From: Ixodes scapularis
Taxonomy: Eukaryota; Arthropoda; Arachnida; Ixodida; Ixodidae
Length of the DNA stretch: 64,000 nucleotides
Assembly (NCBI RefSeq): GCF_016920785.2
Contig: NW_024609884.1
Span: forward strand, 85,552,069 to 85,616,068
Reading direction: 5' to 3'
Each line of letters opens with the position of its first letter. Position 1 is the first letter of the stretch. This document shows, piece after piece, positions 11,666 to 22,212 of this stretch. The notes under the pieces were generated by a model, which made no database searches, was not told the origin of the DNA, and worked only from the letters and a program-made list of their open reading frames with translations. The translations under genes were made by a program, and so were the position numbers.

Positions 11666-12099
11666 CAAAGATCATTAAGTGTACATAAAATAACAAATGA
11701 AATTATAAAACGATATGCAAATTGGATGTCCCATTTTTTTTAAATCCTATTTGAAGGTCACCACAGACATTCTCTTCCTCAAAAGTGGTTATCTTCCCGT
11801 GTTGTCCCCGTTTTCAAAGAAGGAAACCGCCTGATGATACAAAACCATCGCCCTCTATCTTCAACAAGCGTATGCCGAAAGTGATGAAGTACATTATTCC
11901 TAAATATATATTTACTTGTCTGGAGGAGCGCGGGATGTTTTACCCGGATCAGCGTGGTTTTAGAAGGGGTCTGTCGACCGTGACACAACTTGTAGAAACG
12001 TTTCATATTTCCAACACCTTAAACCACAAACAACCATCTGCATAAAATGTTTGAAGGCATTTGACCATATACCCCACAAAAAGTAGTCTGGAAACTAAA

Positions 12100-12151
12100 A
12101 CAACGTTTCAACATATGCCTGCCTATAGGCAGGCTTATGTTGAAACGTTGT
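12100..12151. repeat. 52-bp near-perfect palindrome at the end of LINE-A
   Basis: The arms are ACAACGTTTCAACATATGCC plus TGCC and the reverse complement with one mismatch, around a TATA centre. The left arm is LINE-A's own coding sequence and the right arm is its inverted copy. LINE-A similarity stops here, so the palindrome marks a breakpoint. Confidence 0.85.
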
Positions 12152-12214
12152 GATTAGGATGGAGGCTATTCGCGTCTCCAGCTCCTCGCTCGCCCTCTCG
12201 CGGCGGAAACGGGA

Positions 12215-12497
12215 AGCGTTCTATTAGCCCCGTGCGCGACCGAAAGCGTCGCTGTGGTCGGCCTTCCACGATTGGCCCAAAAGCTGACTATGACGTCGGA
12301 AAGGGTATACCATCGACGGAAATAAGAGGAATGAAAGAACTTTAATTTTGACGGTGTTGGCAGTGTTCCTTTGAGAGCGCAATGATTTCAGGCTTCCACC
12401 ATGCTATTTACAAACACCATCGAACTTGTTGTTCGCAAGGTAATGACGTCACAAGGGGGAACCGTAGGAGGGCGCCACCAAAACATCTCGCCGCTAA
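12215..12497 (-). mobile_element. R-family element (TIR TATTAGCG), minus orientation
   Basis: The reverse complement aligns by eye with 52262-52520 and 54045-54385. Shared landmarks are CGAGATGTTTTGGTGGCGCC, TGACGTCATTACC, AGTTCGATGGTG, the GCCAATCGTGGAAGGCCGAC stretch and GCGACGCTTTCGGTCGCGC. The outer ends carry ATTAGC/GCTAATA. There is no open frame. Confidence 0.7.
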
Positions 12498-12500
12498 TAC

Positions 12501-12632
12501 TCCGTTTCACCTTATGTTGTACCGCAGTGAAGGTTAGAAGCACGAGCTCGTAGCTCATACCGCCGAGATTCGCCCTAGAGCAAGAAGCTCGCGCTCGTGG
12601 CTTTTCCTGCGGTACATCATAAGGTGAAATTG
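12501..12632. mobile_element. MITE with TTTCACCTTATG ends
   Basis: The left end CCGTTTCACCTTATGTTGTA continues into CCGCAG, and the right end is its inverted partner CTGCGGTACATCATAAGGTG. Inner arms GAGCTCGTAGCTC also pair. The first bases match the MITE at 9646-10021. Confidence 0.75.
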
Positions 12633-12637
12633 GCTGG

Positions 12638-12789
12638 GTTTACATGAATGCGATCATAGCGCATTGAATCAAACAGGGACCAATCACACGCACCCTTTCT
12701 TCCTGCTTCTTCCTCGTCTACCTATCTACTGCCAATCAAAATAGTGACATCTCGATTCGATGCGCTATGGTCGCATCCCTGTAAACGCC
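12638..12789. mobile_element. MITE with GGGTTTACATGAATGCGATC ends
   Basis: The left arm (GTTTACATGAATGCGATCAT, then AGCGCATTGAATC) pairs with the right arm (GATTCGATGCGCTATGGTCG, then CATCCCTGTAAAC). The loop contains CCAATCA and TGCCAATCAAA. No open frame. Confidence 0.75.
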
Positions 12790-13970
12790 ATCATAGAGTA
12801 TAGTGAGGGTCCCACGATTCTCTTGCTCAGCGGGCACGGCGGAACTGCTCGCGATTAGGGTGCCTTCATGTGTGCTTTGCTTAGGGTGGTGGCATCTCGC
12901 CATTTTGTCCCACACATTTATTTCAATTTTTGTTCAGAAGCGCGTGAAAAAGCGTGTCCCTGCATGCGTTTGTGGCGCTGACTGTGCTATGGCGACATTT
13001 TGTTTCCGTAGATTTCTTCGTATTTTACCCGTGAGTGCGTGTTGTCGGCATCGGGTACTACAAAGGGTGCCATCACCCTAAACAAAAGGACATTGAAACA
13101 CCTATAGTCGCGATCATAGTTCGCGAAACGTCATTTCCGTATGCAAACAACACTCTTCACTGTCCCAACGTAGTGCCCCAGCCGGTATGGGATTGTGCCT
13201 TATTAGATAGTTTTAGTATGGCGTATACAGGGGGAAGCAAGCCCAAGCGCTGTGCGTTGTTTGCATTAGGGTTGCGTGTCCCAAGTCGCGCGTGCGCGTC
13301 ATCGCCATGCGCCAATCCAAGACCGCTAGTTAGGGCTCCGCACACGCGCAGAGCGGAACATGCAAAGCTAACTCAAACACACAGCGCTTGCGTTCGCTCG
13401 TATACGCAATACTAAAACTCACTACTGTTTCACCGGCTTCCAACACCAACGAAACGCGCTGCAGTGAGCAGACGTGCAAGCAGGTAGGTGTTCCTTCGAA
13501 CTGGAAAGGCTGATTGACAAAGCGATGGAGCGTAAAAATGAAAATAACTAAATGTCATGAAAAGATTGGTAATAATAAAAAAAAATTCCATTTCCTTTTT
13601 TTTTTTGGAATAAGGGGGGGGGGGGGGGGCATTTTCTTTGGAGGGATATTTGCGGCGACTTTGGAAGCTTTGCTTCTTGTCAAATGTCGCTACTTAGATA
13701 CACCGTATGCTTTATTCAGAATTAATGTAATTTTACATTGATTTCTCACATCAGTTAGAATGTTTTCATTCATTTTAGACTATTTTTATTTTAAAACTTG
13801 GTAATAAGAAATGCTGCAGTTGGCATCAGTGATGATAATTAGCACACTTTTTGAAAGTCATACTTGTTCGCACGTTTGAAATTAGATCATAAACAACAAA
13901 TTATATTAGAGGTTGAAAAAATACTATTAATAATATTAATAGGTTTTTTTTTTTTTTTCAACAAAAGGTA
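12790..13970. other. Non-coding stretch with a poly-G run
   Basis: Short open frames only, with no recognised product. A 16-base G run lies at 13614-13629 next to a T run. No TIR pair was seen. Confidence 0.4.
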
Positions 13971-14282
13971 CACTCTAAAAAAAGCCCGTGCGTCTGCTTT
14001 CCCGCACTACACTCGGAGAGCCAATCACCGCAACTTAAAGAGGCAGCTTAGCGAATGACAATGCCGAAACATATGTCTAAACCAAAAAACGCAGTCTGAG
14101 TTGTGATATTAAGCAATGCAAAACGTCACGCTTGCATTGCTTAATGTCACAACTCAGACTGCGTTTTTTTGTCTAAACATATGTTTTGGCATCGTCATTC
14201 GCTGAGCTGCCTCCGTAAGTTGCGGTGATTGGCTCTCCCAGTGTTGTGCGTGAAAGTAGACGCACAGACATTTTTTAGAGTG
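13971..14282. mobile_element. F1 palindromic MITE, copy 1 (312 bp)
   Basis: The ends read CACTCTAAAAAAAGCCCGTG and its inverted partner ending TTTTTTAGAGTG. The two halves are reverse complements for about 150 bp, including AACATATGTTTAGAC-type and GCAGTCTGAGTTGTGA blocks, meeting at GCAAAACGTCACGCTTGC. TA lies on both sides (13969-13970 and 14283-14284). No coding frame. A transcript would fold into one very long hairpin. Confidence 0.92.
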
Positions 14283-14284
14283 TA

Positions 14285-15309
14285 CAGTGTTGGTGGGGGC
14301 TTTGGAAAAAAGCTGTTGATACAGCTTGACTAGTCCTAATTTTAATATGATTTTTTGTAATACACACCGCGGCAGTGTATGCCCAATTAACGCCACGATC
14401 ACGAAAATACGCCATTTAACCATAATAGTCTTTTCAGAAAGGTATCATTTTGCTTTCTTTTTAGCATACGAAAAACTCTGACATCGTAATCAAGATAGAG
14501 AAACAGTCAAACACTGGATGCAATATAAAGTCATATGCTTAGCACTCATTGCTTTAAAAAAACACACACTTCAGCTGTCTCACTCAGATTCCGTCTTGGG
14601 GTTTTTGTAGTGAGAACAGCGTTTGTTAATATATACGTTTTGGAAACATATTGTAAAAATTGCATTTATTCTGTTATTCTTACCGGAAATAATGTTAAAA
14701 CAGTTAATCATCTAAATACCCAAAAACCCATTAAAAGTATCGCAGTTCATTATTTCACGTGACAATTATCTGAGCGAGAAAAGGCAGCGAGAACGCACAA
14801 ATATCAGCACGTATTTTTTAAACAAATACGGTATTCTATATTACCTCTAAGGCGTATGAAAAACCCTGTCTTTAAAGCGAAATTGAAAGCTCTAAAATAT
14901 CTTGAAGTGCCTGGATTGAACACGTATGTCACAAAATAACGTTTCCGCGAACAACTTCTTTAACTGAATAATTGCGATGTGAGACACTTCTTGAGTCATG
15001 AAAGAATCTGAAATTAAAACCTTGAGAAACTAAATCCAAAATAGATGTTAGTTTCGGTTGCTCTAGAAAATTAAAACGTTCCTGGTGGCGTAAACACTAC
15101 GCTAAGCACCGCTTTTGTTTTCAGGATAAAGAGGTGACCTGCGCTCATGACACCCAAGCTTCCTCGTGTTACAATAAATAATTTGTGTAGCTCGGGGAAG
15201 CCATCACACTAGACAAGCTCATCAGCGGCATGCATATCCGACCCTCACTATGCCCGCCATTTTGGAAAACGAGTGGCGCCACCTATAGTGAGTTGGAGTC
15301 GCGAATATC
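14285..15309. other. Non-coding AT-rich stretch
   Basis: No credible open frame. Near 15276-15306 the sequence TGGAGTCGCGAATA matches the terminal motif of the element at 37604-38112, so a G-family end may lie here. Confidence 0.45.
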
Positions 15310-16255
15310 TATCAAATCGAAGTCGGAGTTGAAATTACCGGAAGCACATCTGCTCCGTTACCCGTATCATCAGACATTCATCAGGGGCCATTGCAGTTTT
15401 TAATATGCATCCATGACATTGCTTCACATATCCATCAGAAAAAAAAAAAAAAACCTAAAGCTATTTGCGGGTGACTGCCTTTATTCTCTGATAGACAACA
15501 CAAGTGATCAGTTAAACCTCAAATGATATTTTGAATGTTTGAGGCAGTGGAACGAGGAGTGGCAGTGGCATACAGATTTGTGTGACTTGACATACATTCA
15601 TATAACAAAAAAAAATGTTGTGCGGTTTTGTAATAGTATTGGAAATGCTAACCAATGTGGACAGTTGCGAATGCCTCAGTGATAGAATTTCACAGTCTAC
15701 AACGGCGAACCTATATTGATAACGTCTGCTCCTCTGCTTATCGAAGCTAGGCTTCCTAAAACAAAAGTTAAAAACTGCGAATAGTGACGCCAAGCTGATC
15801 TTATCAAACCACGATAAGCCCCATTTTTAAGTACGCCAGTGTGCTCTGGAATCCTAACAAACAAACTGACAAAGAAAAATTTGAAAAAGGTTTGAAGGTC
15901 GGTTTGACGTTTTCTTCTGCCTAATTTCTGTGACTAAAATGATAAATCACTGTGGACATCAGTTATTGGGGACGAGAAGGTGAGTTGCCCAGTTAAAACT
16001 GTTTTAGTCTATTTGTAATAGACAATTAAAAATCGACCCGGAACTATATCTAAAAGAAGCGCATAAGCGATCGCGTAGACTAATCACGATCAAATAGGTG
16101 AATTGTACAACGGCAGAATAGGTAAGTATTTTCAAACATTAATTTTTTCTTGAAGCGACTTGAAGAGTGGGATGGGCTTCCAGAGCCTATTGTTAACTCC
16201 TTTAACGTGTGTCATTTTTAATTTTAATTTTAACATCTGTTTTCCCAATGAACAA
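15310..16255 (+). mobile_element. LINE-B: decayed non-LTR reverse transcriptase
   Basis: With frameshifts allowed, the plus strand reads as the middle and end of a LINE ORF2. Visible pieces are IHQGPLQFLICIHDIASHIH (the motif normally QGSxLGPLLFLIYINDI), FAGDCLYSLI (from the FADD box, with Gly replacing the first Asp), LRQWNEEWQW, IFKYASVLWNPNKQTDK, then YLKEAHKRSRRL and WDGLPEP-like sequence near 16170. Stops and shifts are frequent and the key catalytic Asp is altered. It is an inactive remnant with no intact ends. Confidence 0.7.
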
Positions 16256-16275
16256 AAAGCATGGCATTAGCAATT

Positions 16276-16925
16276 TCAGTATGTACTAGCGGTGCTAATT
16301 TTACAGCGAAGCTGTCTATGGCTAGGGTTTCGTAGATTTTTCGTGTGCGTGACCAAAAACTTTACGCTCGCACCGCCGCACGCGCACGCCTTCCCCATAT
16401 AAAAGATTTGAAGGAAATAAGCAAAATAAAGCGTTGACAAATGCGCGTGCAAAATGCCATTTGTTTTTGTTTTTTTTGCTTTAGTACAGTTACTGCCGCA
16501 GACGCCGGCACGTGCGGCGGGTGGAACACCATTCCCTGCACTATCCTTGAGGCTTGGGTAATTTAGCGATTGGTCTAGTTCACTTATCTTCTCTCGTCGT
16601 AATGGGAAGGCCGCGTGTAGTCCCGACTCCCGAAGAGAAACGCGCCGACGAAGCACAAGGGCGAGAACGACACCGAGAATGTCAGCGGCGGCGGCGGGCG
16701 GCAAACACCACCGATGAAGATAGAGCTGAAAACACCTAGCGCATGCGGCAAACCAGACAAAACAACTAACGACTCGGGGCGGAGAACGCATCAAATAAAT
16801 GTGTGTGCGTATCGTTTTGTTACGATGCCCACCGATCACGACAAGAAATGTGTTCGTACATTTGTTCAAGAATCTGTGTCACGTCTGTGTCATGCGCTAA
16901 ACAGCTTCGCTGGTCATCCACCCTG
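16276..16925. mobile_element. T-family element with a short basic-repeat (STPR-like) ORF
   Basis: The left end TTACAGCGAAGCTGTCTATG and right end ACAGCTTCGCTGG are short inverted repeats. At 16602-16730 (+) a frame starts MGRPRVVPTPEEKRADEAQG and continues RERHRECQRRRRAANTTDED. Its spacing of Arg-rich segments resembles one unit of the 23-residue STPR repeat found in some arthropod DNA-binding and transposon proteins (family knowledge; similarity by eye only). The frame is 61 codons and stops early, so I regard it as a fragment. The longer minus-strand frame over the same DNA is a shadow. Parts of the left side recur at 52600-52740 in inverse orientation, and the left end recurs at 27950. Confidence 0.55.
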
Positions 16926-16929
16926 ACAA

Positions 16930-17674
16930 GGTGGAATGGCTTATGTTTCAAAAATGAGGTTTTTATATAGTTAAATTTGGGCTAAAATTTTATTAGGCTT
17001 GTCTTTTGTTGTGTTCATCTGCTTTTTAGAGGAGTAAACTGGGTGCAATTTTTTAAGTTATTTTGTTTACTGCAAGTTTCATACCATTGTAAACTATCCA
17101 TCAACCTCTCCCGTAATGACCTTCAAATAAAAGTCGATAGTACTGATAAATAAACAATGTGCGAAGAAAAGATCGCGCTAGCTGTAGCACGATCACGCGA
17201 AGCGGGTGGAATAGTGCCGTCATGTACCCCAGGACGGAGGTGCGACGTTGTTAATTCTCATAGCCGTCGTGGCTGGCGTCGTGGATGCCACGGACGACCG
17301 CAACAAGTTCTCGATGATCCGTGAAGTAAGTGGACAATCGCAGTGGAAGGTTCTAAAGTAGGATTTCGTGTAACGCGAGTAATGTTTGTAAACAAATGTT
17401 TGAAGCAGACGACAGGAAGACTCTCCCTTTGTCGTGTCGTTACTGACGGGACGCCGGGCTCCCCACATTTCTCTCGTCGCGCTGCGCGGCCGACGGGAAA
17501 ACCTGACTGCAGAAGCGCTTTTCCATAGCGGCGACGACAGCCCACGAGCTCGAAGTCTTTGGAAAGTGTCGCCCGTAAAGTTATCGCTTTAAAAATAAAT
17601 AAATAAAATAAGGTCCGAGGAAACCCACAAATTGTGTCGATCTCAAGAAGGAACGCTCGAGCAAGTGCACTCAC
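16930..17674 (-). other. Start of the next intron of the FAS1 gene; no exon identified
   Basis: Exon 2 ends at a consensus donor (GTGAGT, complement of 17669-17674), so the DNA to its left is intron unless another exon lies there. A possible minus-strand reading at 17253-17355 ends in a stop, but it does not look like the rest of a FAS1 fold. No conserved NGxIHxID-type segment, expected at the end of the fold, was found in the window. Confidence 0.5.
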
Positions 17675-17892
17675 CCCGCGAGTGTGACGTTGAACGTTGA
17701 CCATCGCGTTGTTTCCGGCCTTGGTGGCGAAAGTGCCACCGCGTTGGAGCTCCTCGAGCGCTATCCGCGAGGGCAGGATGTGATTGAGCAGCGCCCGCTG
17801 CAGGGAGTCCCGCTCCAGTCGCCATTTGTCCAGCAGCTGGGGAGAGATCAGGTCCAGGCTCTCGTCCGAAGGCAGGAACAGCGTGTAGGCCC
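17675..17892 (-). CDS. FAS1-domain secreted protein, exon 2 (partial gene)
   Basis: This exon encodes the second block of a FAS1 (fasciclin-like) domain, residues about 333-405 counted from the start in exon 1. It opens GAYTLFLPSDESLD, the conserved FAS1 segment usually written YTLFAPTDEAF. It then reads LISPQLLDKWRLERDSLQ, RALLNHILPSRI (the conserved LLNHIL block) and NAMVNVQRHTRG. The acceptor is CCCGCAG just before 17892 and the donor is GTGAGT at 17674-17669. Exon 1 ends in phase 1 with G and this exon begins GG, restoring a Gly codon. The exon is 218 bp and ends in phase 0. FAS1 proteins are extracellular or membrane-anchored adhesion molecules; arthropod midline fasciclin and vertebrate TGFBI are examples. 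The remainder of the domain must be in exons not found here. Confidence 0.9.
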
Positions 17893-18689
17893 CTGCGGGT
17901 CGAGGCACGGTGCACCGGTCAGCGCTGCCGAGGGTGAACCCGCCACGGCCGCGCGGTGACCGACTTTCTCTCGTAGTCTCACCTCTCTGTGTTTCGATTA
18001 GTGCGCGCCTTTGGTGCGGCTGTGGTTGAGCGGCTCTGCGCACCTAAATTTTTTGTTGCTTCGTGCCATGAGGCCTCGATAGCGCACAAAGTGACCGTGG
18101 TCCCGAATACGTTCGAGCTTATACACGTGCTGCCGTTTATTGGTGAACTAATAAAAATTTCTCGGCACCTGGCCGCCGAAAGTGCTACGAAGCTTTGAAA
18201 TCAGGTCGTACGCAAGTTTCCATGCACTCGCCAGTATTATACACGTATAGGCACTCTTAAGAAAACAACGTTCCCAAAAGGTTACCAAAAGGGTGGGACA
18301 ACCAACCTTTACACCCTCTGTCTGGTAAGGCAGCAAGTGCTTTGCTTATTTCCTCCTCAAGGGAGACAGATATATACTAGCGCCCCCTACACTTTTAAAA
18401 GGGAAAACACAAACACACAAAAAAGTTGACAAAAAACAAAACAAACATGAGCCAACTATCTCAAAACAAAGTATATATAAAAAAAAAAAAAGAAAACTGC
18501 TTTTCGACGTTGGGCCGGGTATGCTCGGTGTTCTAGCACAGTGAGCGTTTTTGAGTCGAAGTATTAGCGCGGTCTTACAACTTTTTTAAGTTATGATAAT
18601 ATTTGTCATCCCCGCGAATCATGGAATCCAGTTTATACACTCCACAAAATAAAACGCGTCTAGTTCCCGCAGAAGCGAACACTCCGAAA

Positions 18690-18830
18690 AATCTGGAGAG
18701 TATACTTTGACGCCCAGCGCTCGGGAGAGCCAAACGCTGCAATCTACTGACTCGGCGAATGACTACACAAGTTGGGAGCCAGAAAAAACAGTCTGTGCTC
18801 TTACACTAGCATGACCGTGTCCCCTCTGTG
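18690..18830. repeat. Degenerate F1-like half element
   Basis: CCCAGCGCTCGGGAGAGCCA, ACGCTGCAATCT, CTCGGCGAATGAC and CAGTCTGTGCTCTTACAC follow the left half of F1 with many changes. No matching right half was found beside it. Confidence 0.45.
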
Positions 18831-18843
18831 GATTGCAGCCTAT

Positions 18844-19008
18844 AAGGAGTTTTCCTAGACCGTTTTCCCAGCTCCGCTACGCTTTCCGGAACGAAGTCTC
18901 CACTACCGCGCATGCGCGGCGCTAGCCTTGCCTGCAGAGTCCCGGATCTCGTAGCGGGTGGCGAAGAACCTTGCGGGACAGCGGAAACGATCCTCGAAAA
19001 CCCCCTAT
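18844..19008. mobile_element. Short MITE, GGAGTTTTCCTAGACCGTTT ends
   Basis: The left end (GGAGTTTTCCTAGACCGTTT) pairs imperfectly with the right end (AAACGATCCTCGAAAACCCC). The loop is GC-rich with GGAACGAAGTCTCC. It resembles the TTTAGTAGATC elements at 22213 and 39412 in its first bases. Confidence 0.5.
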
Positions 19009-19234
19009 TGCCAATCCCAAGTGTGTTGCGGTAAAGCAGACGTGTGGGGGCAGCGAGACGCGTTTGTGAAAACGAAATAAATCTTTATCACCACAAAAAC
19101 AAATAATAATAAAAAAAAAAACTTTAACGCGTCGTGCAACAATATGTATTTGGAATATTTCACACTTTTGCTTTACCTTAGTGGCACAATATTTGTGGAC
19201 AACTTTCTCGCTATGTAGTGAAAGGTATAGGGAG

Positions 19235-19425
19235 CATACACTTGGCGTCCATAGCTGTGTGAGCGACTGCTGAGCACGTGCTGACGCCGATCTGACACAG
19301 TTCTTTTGCGACGTGAATTCGGTGCCATCAAGATTGCCGGTCTCAGCGGCCTATTAATGTGAGCTCGTTCTGGGCATGCCCTTTGAAAAGCGACCTCAAA
19401 TACGGCGTACAGTACATCGCCACCT
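19235..19425. repeat. Dispersed repeat P1 (second copy at 51545-51730)
   Basis: CCATAGCTGTGTGAGCGACT, GCTGAGCACGTGC, GATTGCCGGTCTCAGCGGCC and CTATTAATGTGAGCTCGTTC recur with moderate divergence at 51545-51730. Related bases also occur near 58590. Likely a transposon fragment; no coding frame. Confidence 0.7.
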
Positions 19426-19601
19426 GGTGGAATTTTTTCACAGCCCAGATTGAGGATTGGATACTTCAACGTCCTCTGCTTGTACAAGCACGTGCAATGT
19501 CAAGCATCTATGCACTATGAAAATTAAAACATAGCCTTGTGGGTAGCACACTGCACTACCCATAGTGAGGAAAACAGAAGCGCCCCTCACGAGCTTCTTA
19601 C

Positions 19602-19910
19602 CGCGAATGCGCCGAAAAACTGAAGAAGAGAAGGAGACGAGAAGGGACGTGAGAACGAAGAGCTCTGATTGGAATGATTAGTGGGCAGACCTCAAGCCAG
19701 CTGCCTTTGTCTCCACTGCACTCGTCGAACACACTCGAATTCGAAAGCCAAACACCGGACGCCGGCGTTCGTTCTAACTCGTTCGACGAGTGCAGTGGAC
19801 GCAGAAGCAGCTAACTTGAGTTCTATCTGCCCTAATCATTCGAACCAAAGCTCGGCGTTCTGACGTCCCCTCTCGTCCCCTCCTCTCCCTCACTTTCTCG
19901 GCGCGTAAGC
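19602..19910. mobile_element. About 310-bp MITE with long diverged TIRs
   Basis: The left arm (GCGCCGAAAAAC ... GAGAAGGAGACGAGAAGGGA, then CGTGAGAACG) pairs with the right arm (CGTTCTGACGTCCCCTCTCG ... CTTTCTCGGCGCG). Inner arms CACTGCACTCGTCGAAC and GTTCGACGAGTGCAGTG pair exactly. The structure is one long fold with no open frame. Confidence 0.75.
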
Positions 19911-20159
19911 AAAAAGGAGTCACTGGCAGCCAGAGCTGTGTGCATTGTTGTCAAACGCGTGCTTACAGAGTTTTCGTCAGATTCATTTTGCACCGTCAAA
20001 GATGCTGATCATGGCGAACGATAAGCATGCCTTATCCACGTCTCATGCTGATGATCGCATTAGAATACCTAATATACCACGGTGCGTGCATGAACGTCAA
20101 TTAAAACTGTGCACGCGCACTCCTCCGGTCGTCGAAAATGCCGCAGAAAGTTATCTACC

Positions 20160-20310
20160 GATAAACACCATTTCAATATTTGCACTTTCTCAGCCAAGCG
20201 TGCGATCTCCTGAGCCCAGTACGCGCATGTTCCTCGCTTTGGAAAGCGAGCGAATCACTCGCCATACGCTGGAACACTGAAAATGGAACCGGCTAGGAGC
20301 CCTTTTTGGA
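20160..20310. repeat. Dispersed repeat P2 (second copy at 51365-51505)
   Basis: GTGCGATCTCCTGAGCCCAG, ACGCGCAT, GAACACTGAAAATGGAACCG and GAGCCCTTTTTGGAAAATGT recur with moderate divergence at 51365-51505. Function unknown. Confidence 0.7.
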
Positions 20311-20483
20311 AAATGTCTATAATACGACCAAGGTGGGACTCAAGTTTACTCGCACGCAACGGCACTGACCGAGAAGCTTCTTTGTAACGGTAAAATTCCG
20401 ACGATAAAAGATAACGTTAATGTTGTGTTTTTTTTTTCAGTCTCTCCTTTGCAAAACTCGATAACGCAGTGATGATGTCGCAT

Positions 20484-21991
20484 TCAATCAATCAATCAAT
20501 CAATCATTTTATTTTTTCAAGTCAAACACAAATTCGACTTGAACGGTCCGCTGGCAAAAAAAGCAAACAGGCTGCCTGACGAGGTGCCAGCGGCCGGTAA
20601 GGATGGCAAAATCCAGCGGCATATACAAAAAAGCAAAAAAAAAAAAAAAGAATCCGCGCATGCAGAAACCCACAGTAACACAACATCGTGATAACACCCA
20701 GACATCATACAAGGCAAAAAAAAAATACATATGCGTACAAACAACACCAGGAAGCACAATAAATCACACCGCCCGCCATTAGACATTGTCAGGAAGCGAT
20801 AGAGAAGAAACACGATATGGAAATAAGACAGCAAAAAAAAAATGGCCTATAAAGTATAGTATGTAAAAATGAGTATACGCATGAACTACATAGTACAAAG
20901 TACATAGTGTAAAAAATAAGTATAATGCTTGTGTATGGAAAGCATTACACGATTAAAAAGTACCATATATTTTACGGTCGTCAGTCAAAACGACAATATA
21001 AAACAGTGACAAATTAAAAATGGTCAGGAAAAAAACTCCTTGCCTATAGTTCACCTTTAAAACAATAAGAACATATGCAGGCAAAAGTAAAAACCATTAG
21101 TATATTTATATTTACATAATACGTATCTCATGTTCGACCAAGAAGGAGCGAAGCTGTTTTTTAAAAGCGCCTGTGGTGCCGGCAAGCAATACGTTGTTGC
21201 CTAGAGCGTTTAAGAGCTGGGGTACTTGGAAGTTGATCTTTTGGTTGCCGTAATTTGTTCTAGTTCGTGGTAGTTTATAAGCTGACTTTGCCCTTAGGTT
21301 ATAGTCCGTTAGATTTGATGGAATTAAATCAAAGCTATTTATTCCTTTTGCATGAACTAGCTGTCCAAGTTTATAGTGGTATAGCCTATTGAGCGGTAAG
21401 ATGTTAAGTTTTTCAAGTAATTCATTAGCATTGCTATCGTATTTTGCGCTGGCTACACTACGTATTATGCGTTGTTGTAGACGAATGAGCCCATTATAGT
21501 TTGTTTTGCAAGTGGTACCCCATACTAGAAAGCAATAATACAGTTTTTGATAAAACAAAGTATAATATAGTTGTACTTTTAGCCAGGTAGGCAAGATATC
21601 CCTTGTTTTATAAATGGCTCCTATAGCTTTAGATAACTCTTTCTTGATGTTCATGGTCTGTGTAGTCCAAGATAATTGGTCATTAAACCATACACCTAAA
21701 AACTTGCAGTCAGATATTTGTTCTATAGTGCAGTCATTTATTTTCAAACGTGGTTGTCTGGCAATTTTTTTTTTATTTTTTGCCCTGAGTAGCATATATT
21801 TTGTCTTCTTAGAGTTTAGTTGCATTTCATTTGCCTCCAGCCAGCTGTTTAAAGTTCGTAAATAATTATTTGCATCGCGTTCAATGACGTCAATAGTAGG
21901 GCCAGAAAAAAAGAGACTGGTATCATCGGCGTACATAATTAAACTTGGAGAGTTTGCGATGTTGACTATGTCGTTAAGGTAGATAATAAAA
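20484..21991 (-). mobile_element. LINE-C: 5'-truncated non-LTR retrotransposon with intact C-terminal RT frame
   Basis: The minus strand carries an open frame (stop near 21112) that encodes the second half of a reverse transcriptase. It begins LFIIYLNDIVNIANSPSL at about 21985 and continues IMYADDTSLFF, the catalytic YADD box. Next come SWLEANEMQLNSKKTKYML and CKFLGVWFNDQLSW, then LYYCFLVWGTTCKTNYN, LQQRIIRSV and a C-terminal tail. It has no stop or shift over about 290 codons, so the copy is fairly young, although the endonuclease and first RT half are missing. A long 3' UTR follows, with an A-rich stretch, and a (CAAT)n tail at 20484-20506. Tetranucleotide tails are usual in the CR1/L2 group, but the clade is not proven. 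Confidence 0.88.
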
Positions 21992-22055
21992 AGACTGCCC
22001 TACACTCTTTTTAGAGTGTAGGGCAGTCTTTAAGCGGCCAAAAGCCGCTTAAAGA
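21992..22055. repeat. Two overlapping perfect hairpins at the LINE-C breakpoint
   Basis: The first is AGACTGCCCTACACTCT, loop TTTT, and its exact reverse complement (21992-22029). The second is TCTTTAAGCGGC, loop CAAAA, and its exact reverse complement (22027-22055). They share TCT and lie directly at the 5' truncation of LINE-C. ACACTCT in the stem resembles the F1 terminus. Confidence 0.9.
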
Positions 22056-22212
22056 TTGGACAAGAGCAATGCGTGAGTGCTCAACTGGGCTCGTGACAAT
22101 ACCTTCGGGGGTATTCGAGTAGTGGTTCGAGTCTAACACCTGCATGATCGAGAACTTCGGTAAACGCCCTGGCGCGAGCCCAAAGCACCCTCGCTTTTAC
22201 GCTGAGCCTCAT

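Larger units (their letters stand above)
9500..12099 (+). mobile_element. LINE-A: decayed APE-type non-LTR retrotransposon, split by insertions
   Basis: Fragments of one plus-strand LINE appear in the expected order. The endonuclease region is seen as FDETVW (about 9590-9605), VVVYRPRNAP (about 10025) and VILTGNFDLRYANW (about 10110-10150). HSQS is at about 10250, then LDLIFITD and GISDQKMAL (about 10485-10565). A linker APENFWRFL lies near 11015. The reverse transcriptase part is SSRVVPVFKEGN (about 11795), FRRGLSTVTQLVE (about 11960) and KAFDHIPHKK (about 12050-12080). It carries frameshifts and stops and is dead. Insertions at 9646-10021, 10267-10482, 10857-10970 and about 11165-11665 interrupt it. 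The clade is not assigned. It ends abruptly in a palindrome at 12100. Start is approximate. Confidence 0.8.

Noticed and set aside
16276..16869. A 197-codon minus-strand open frame
   Set aside because: It lies antisense to the T-family repeat and shows no recognisable domain; part of the same DNA recurs elsewhere as a repeat.
17253..17355. Possible third exon of the FAS1 gene (reading ending GIHDASHDGYEN then stop)
   Set aside because: The phase could fit, but the peptide does not resemble the missing end of a FAS1 fold and the acceptor is weak.
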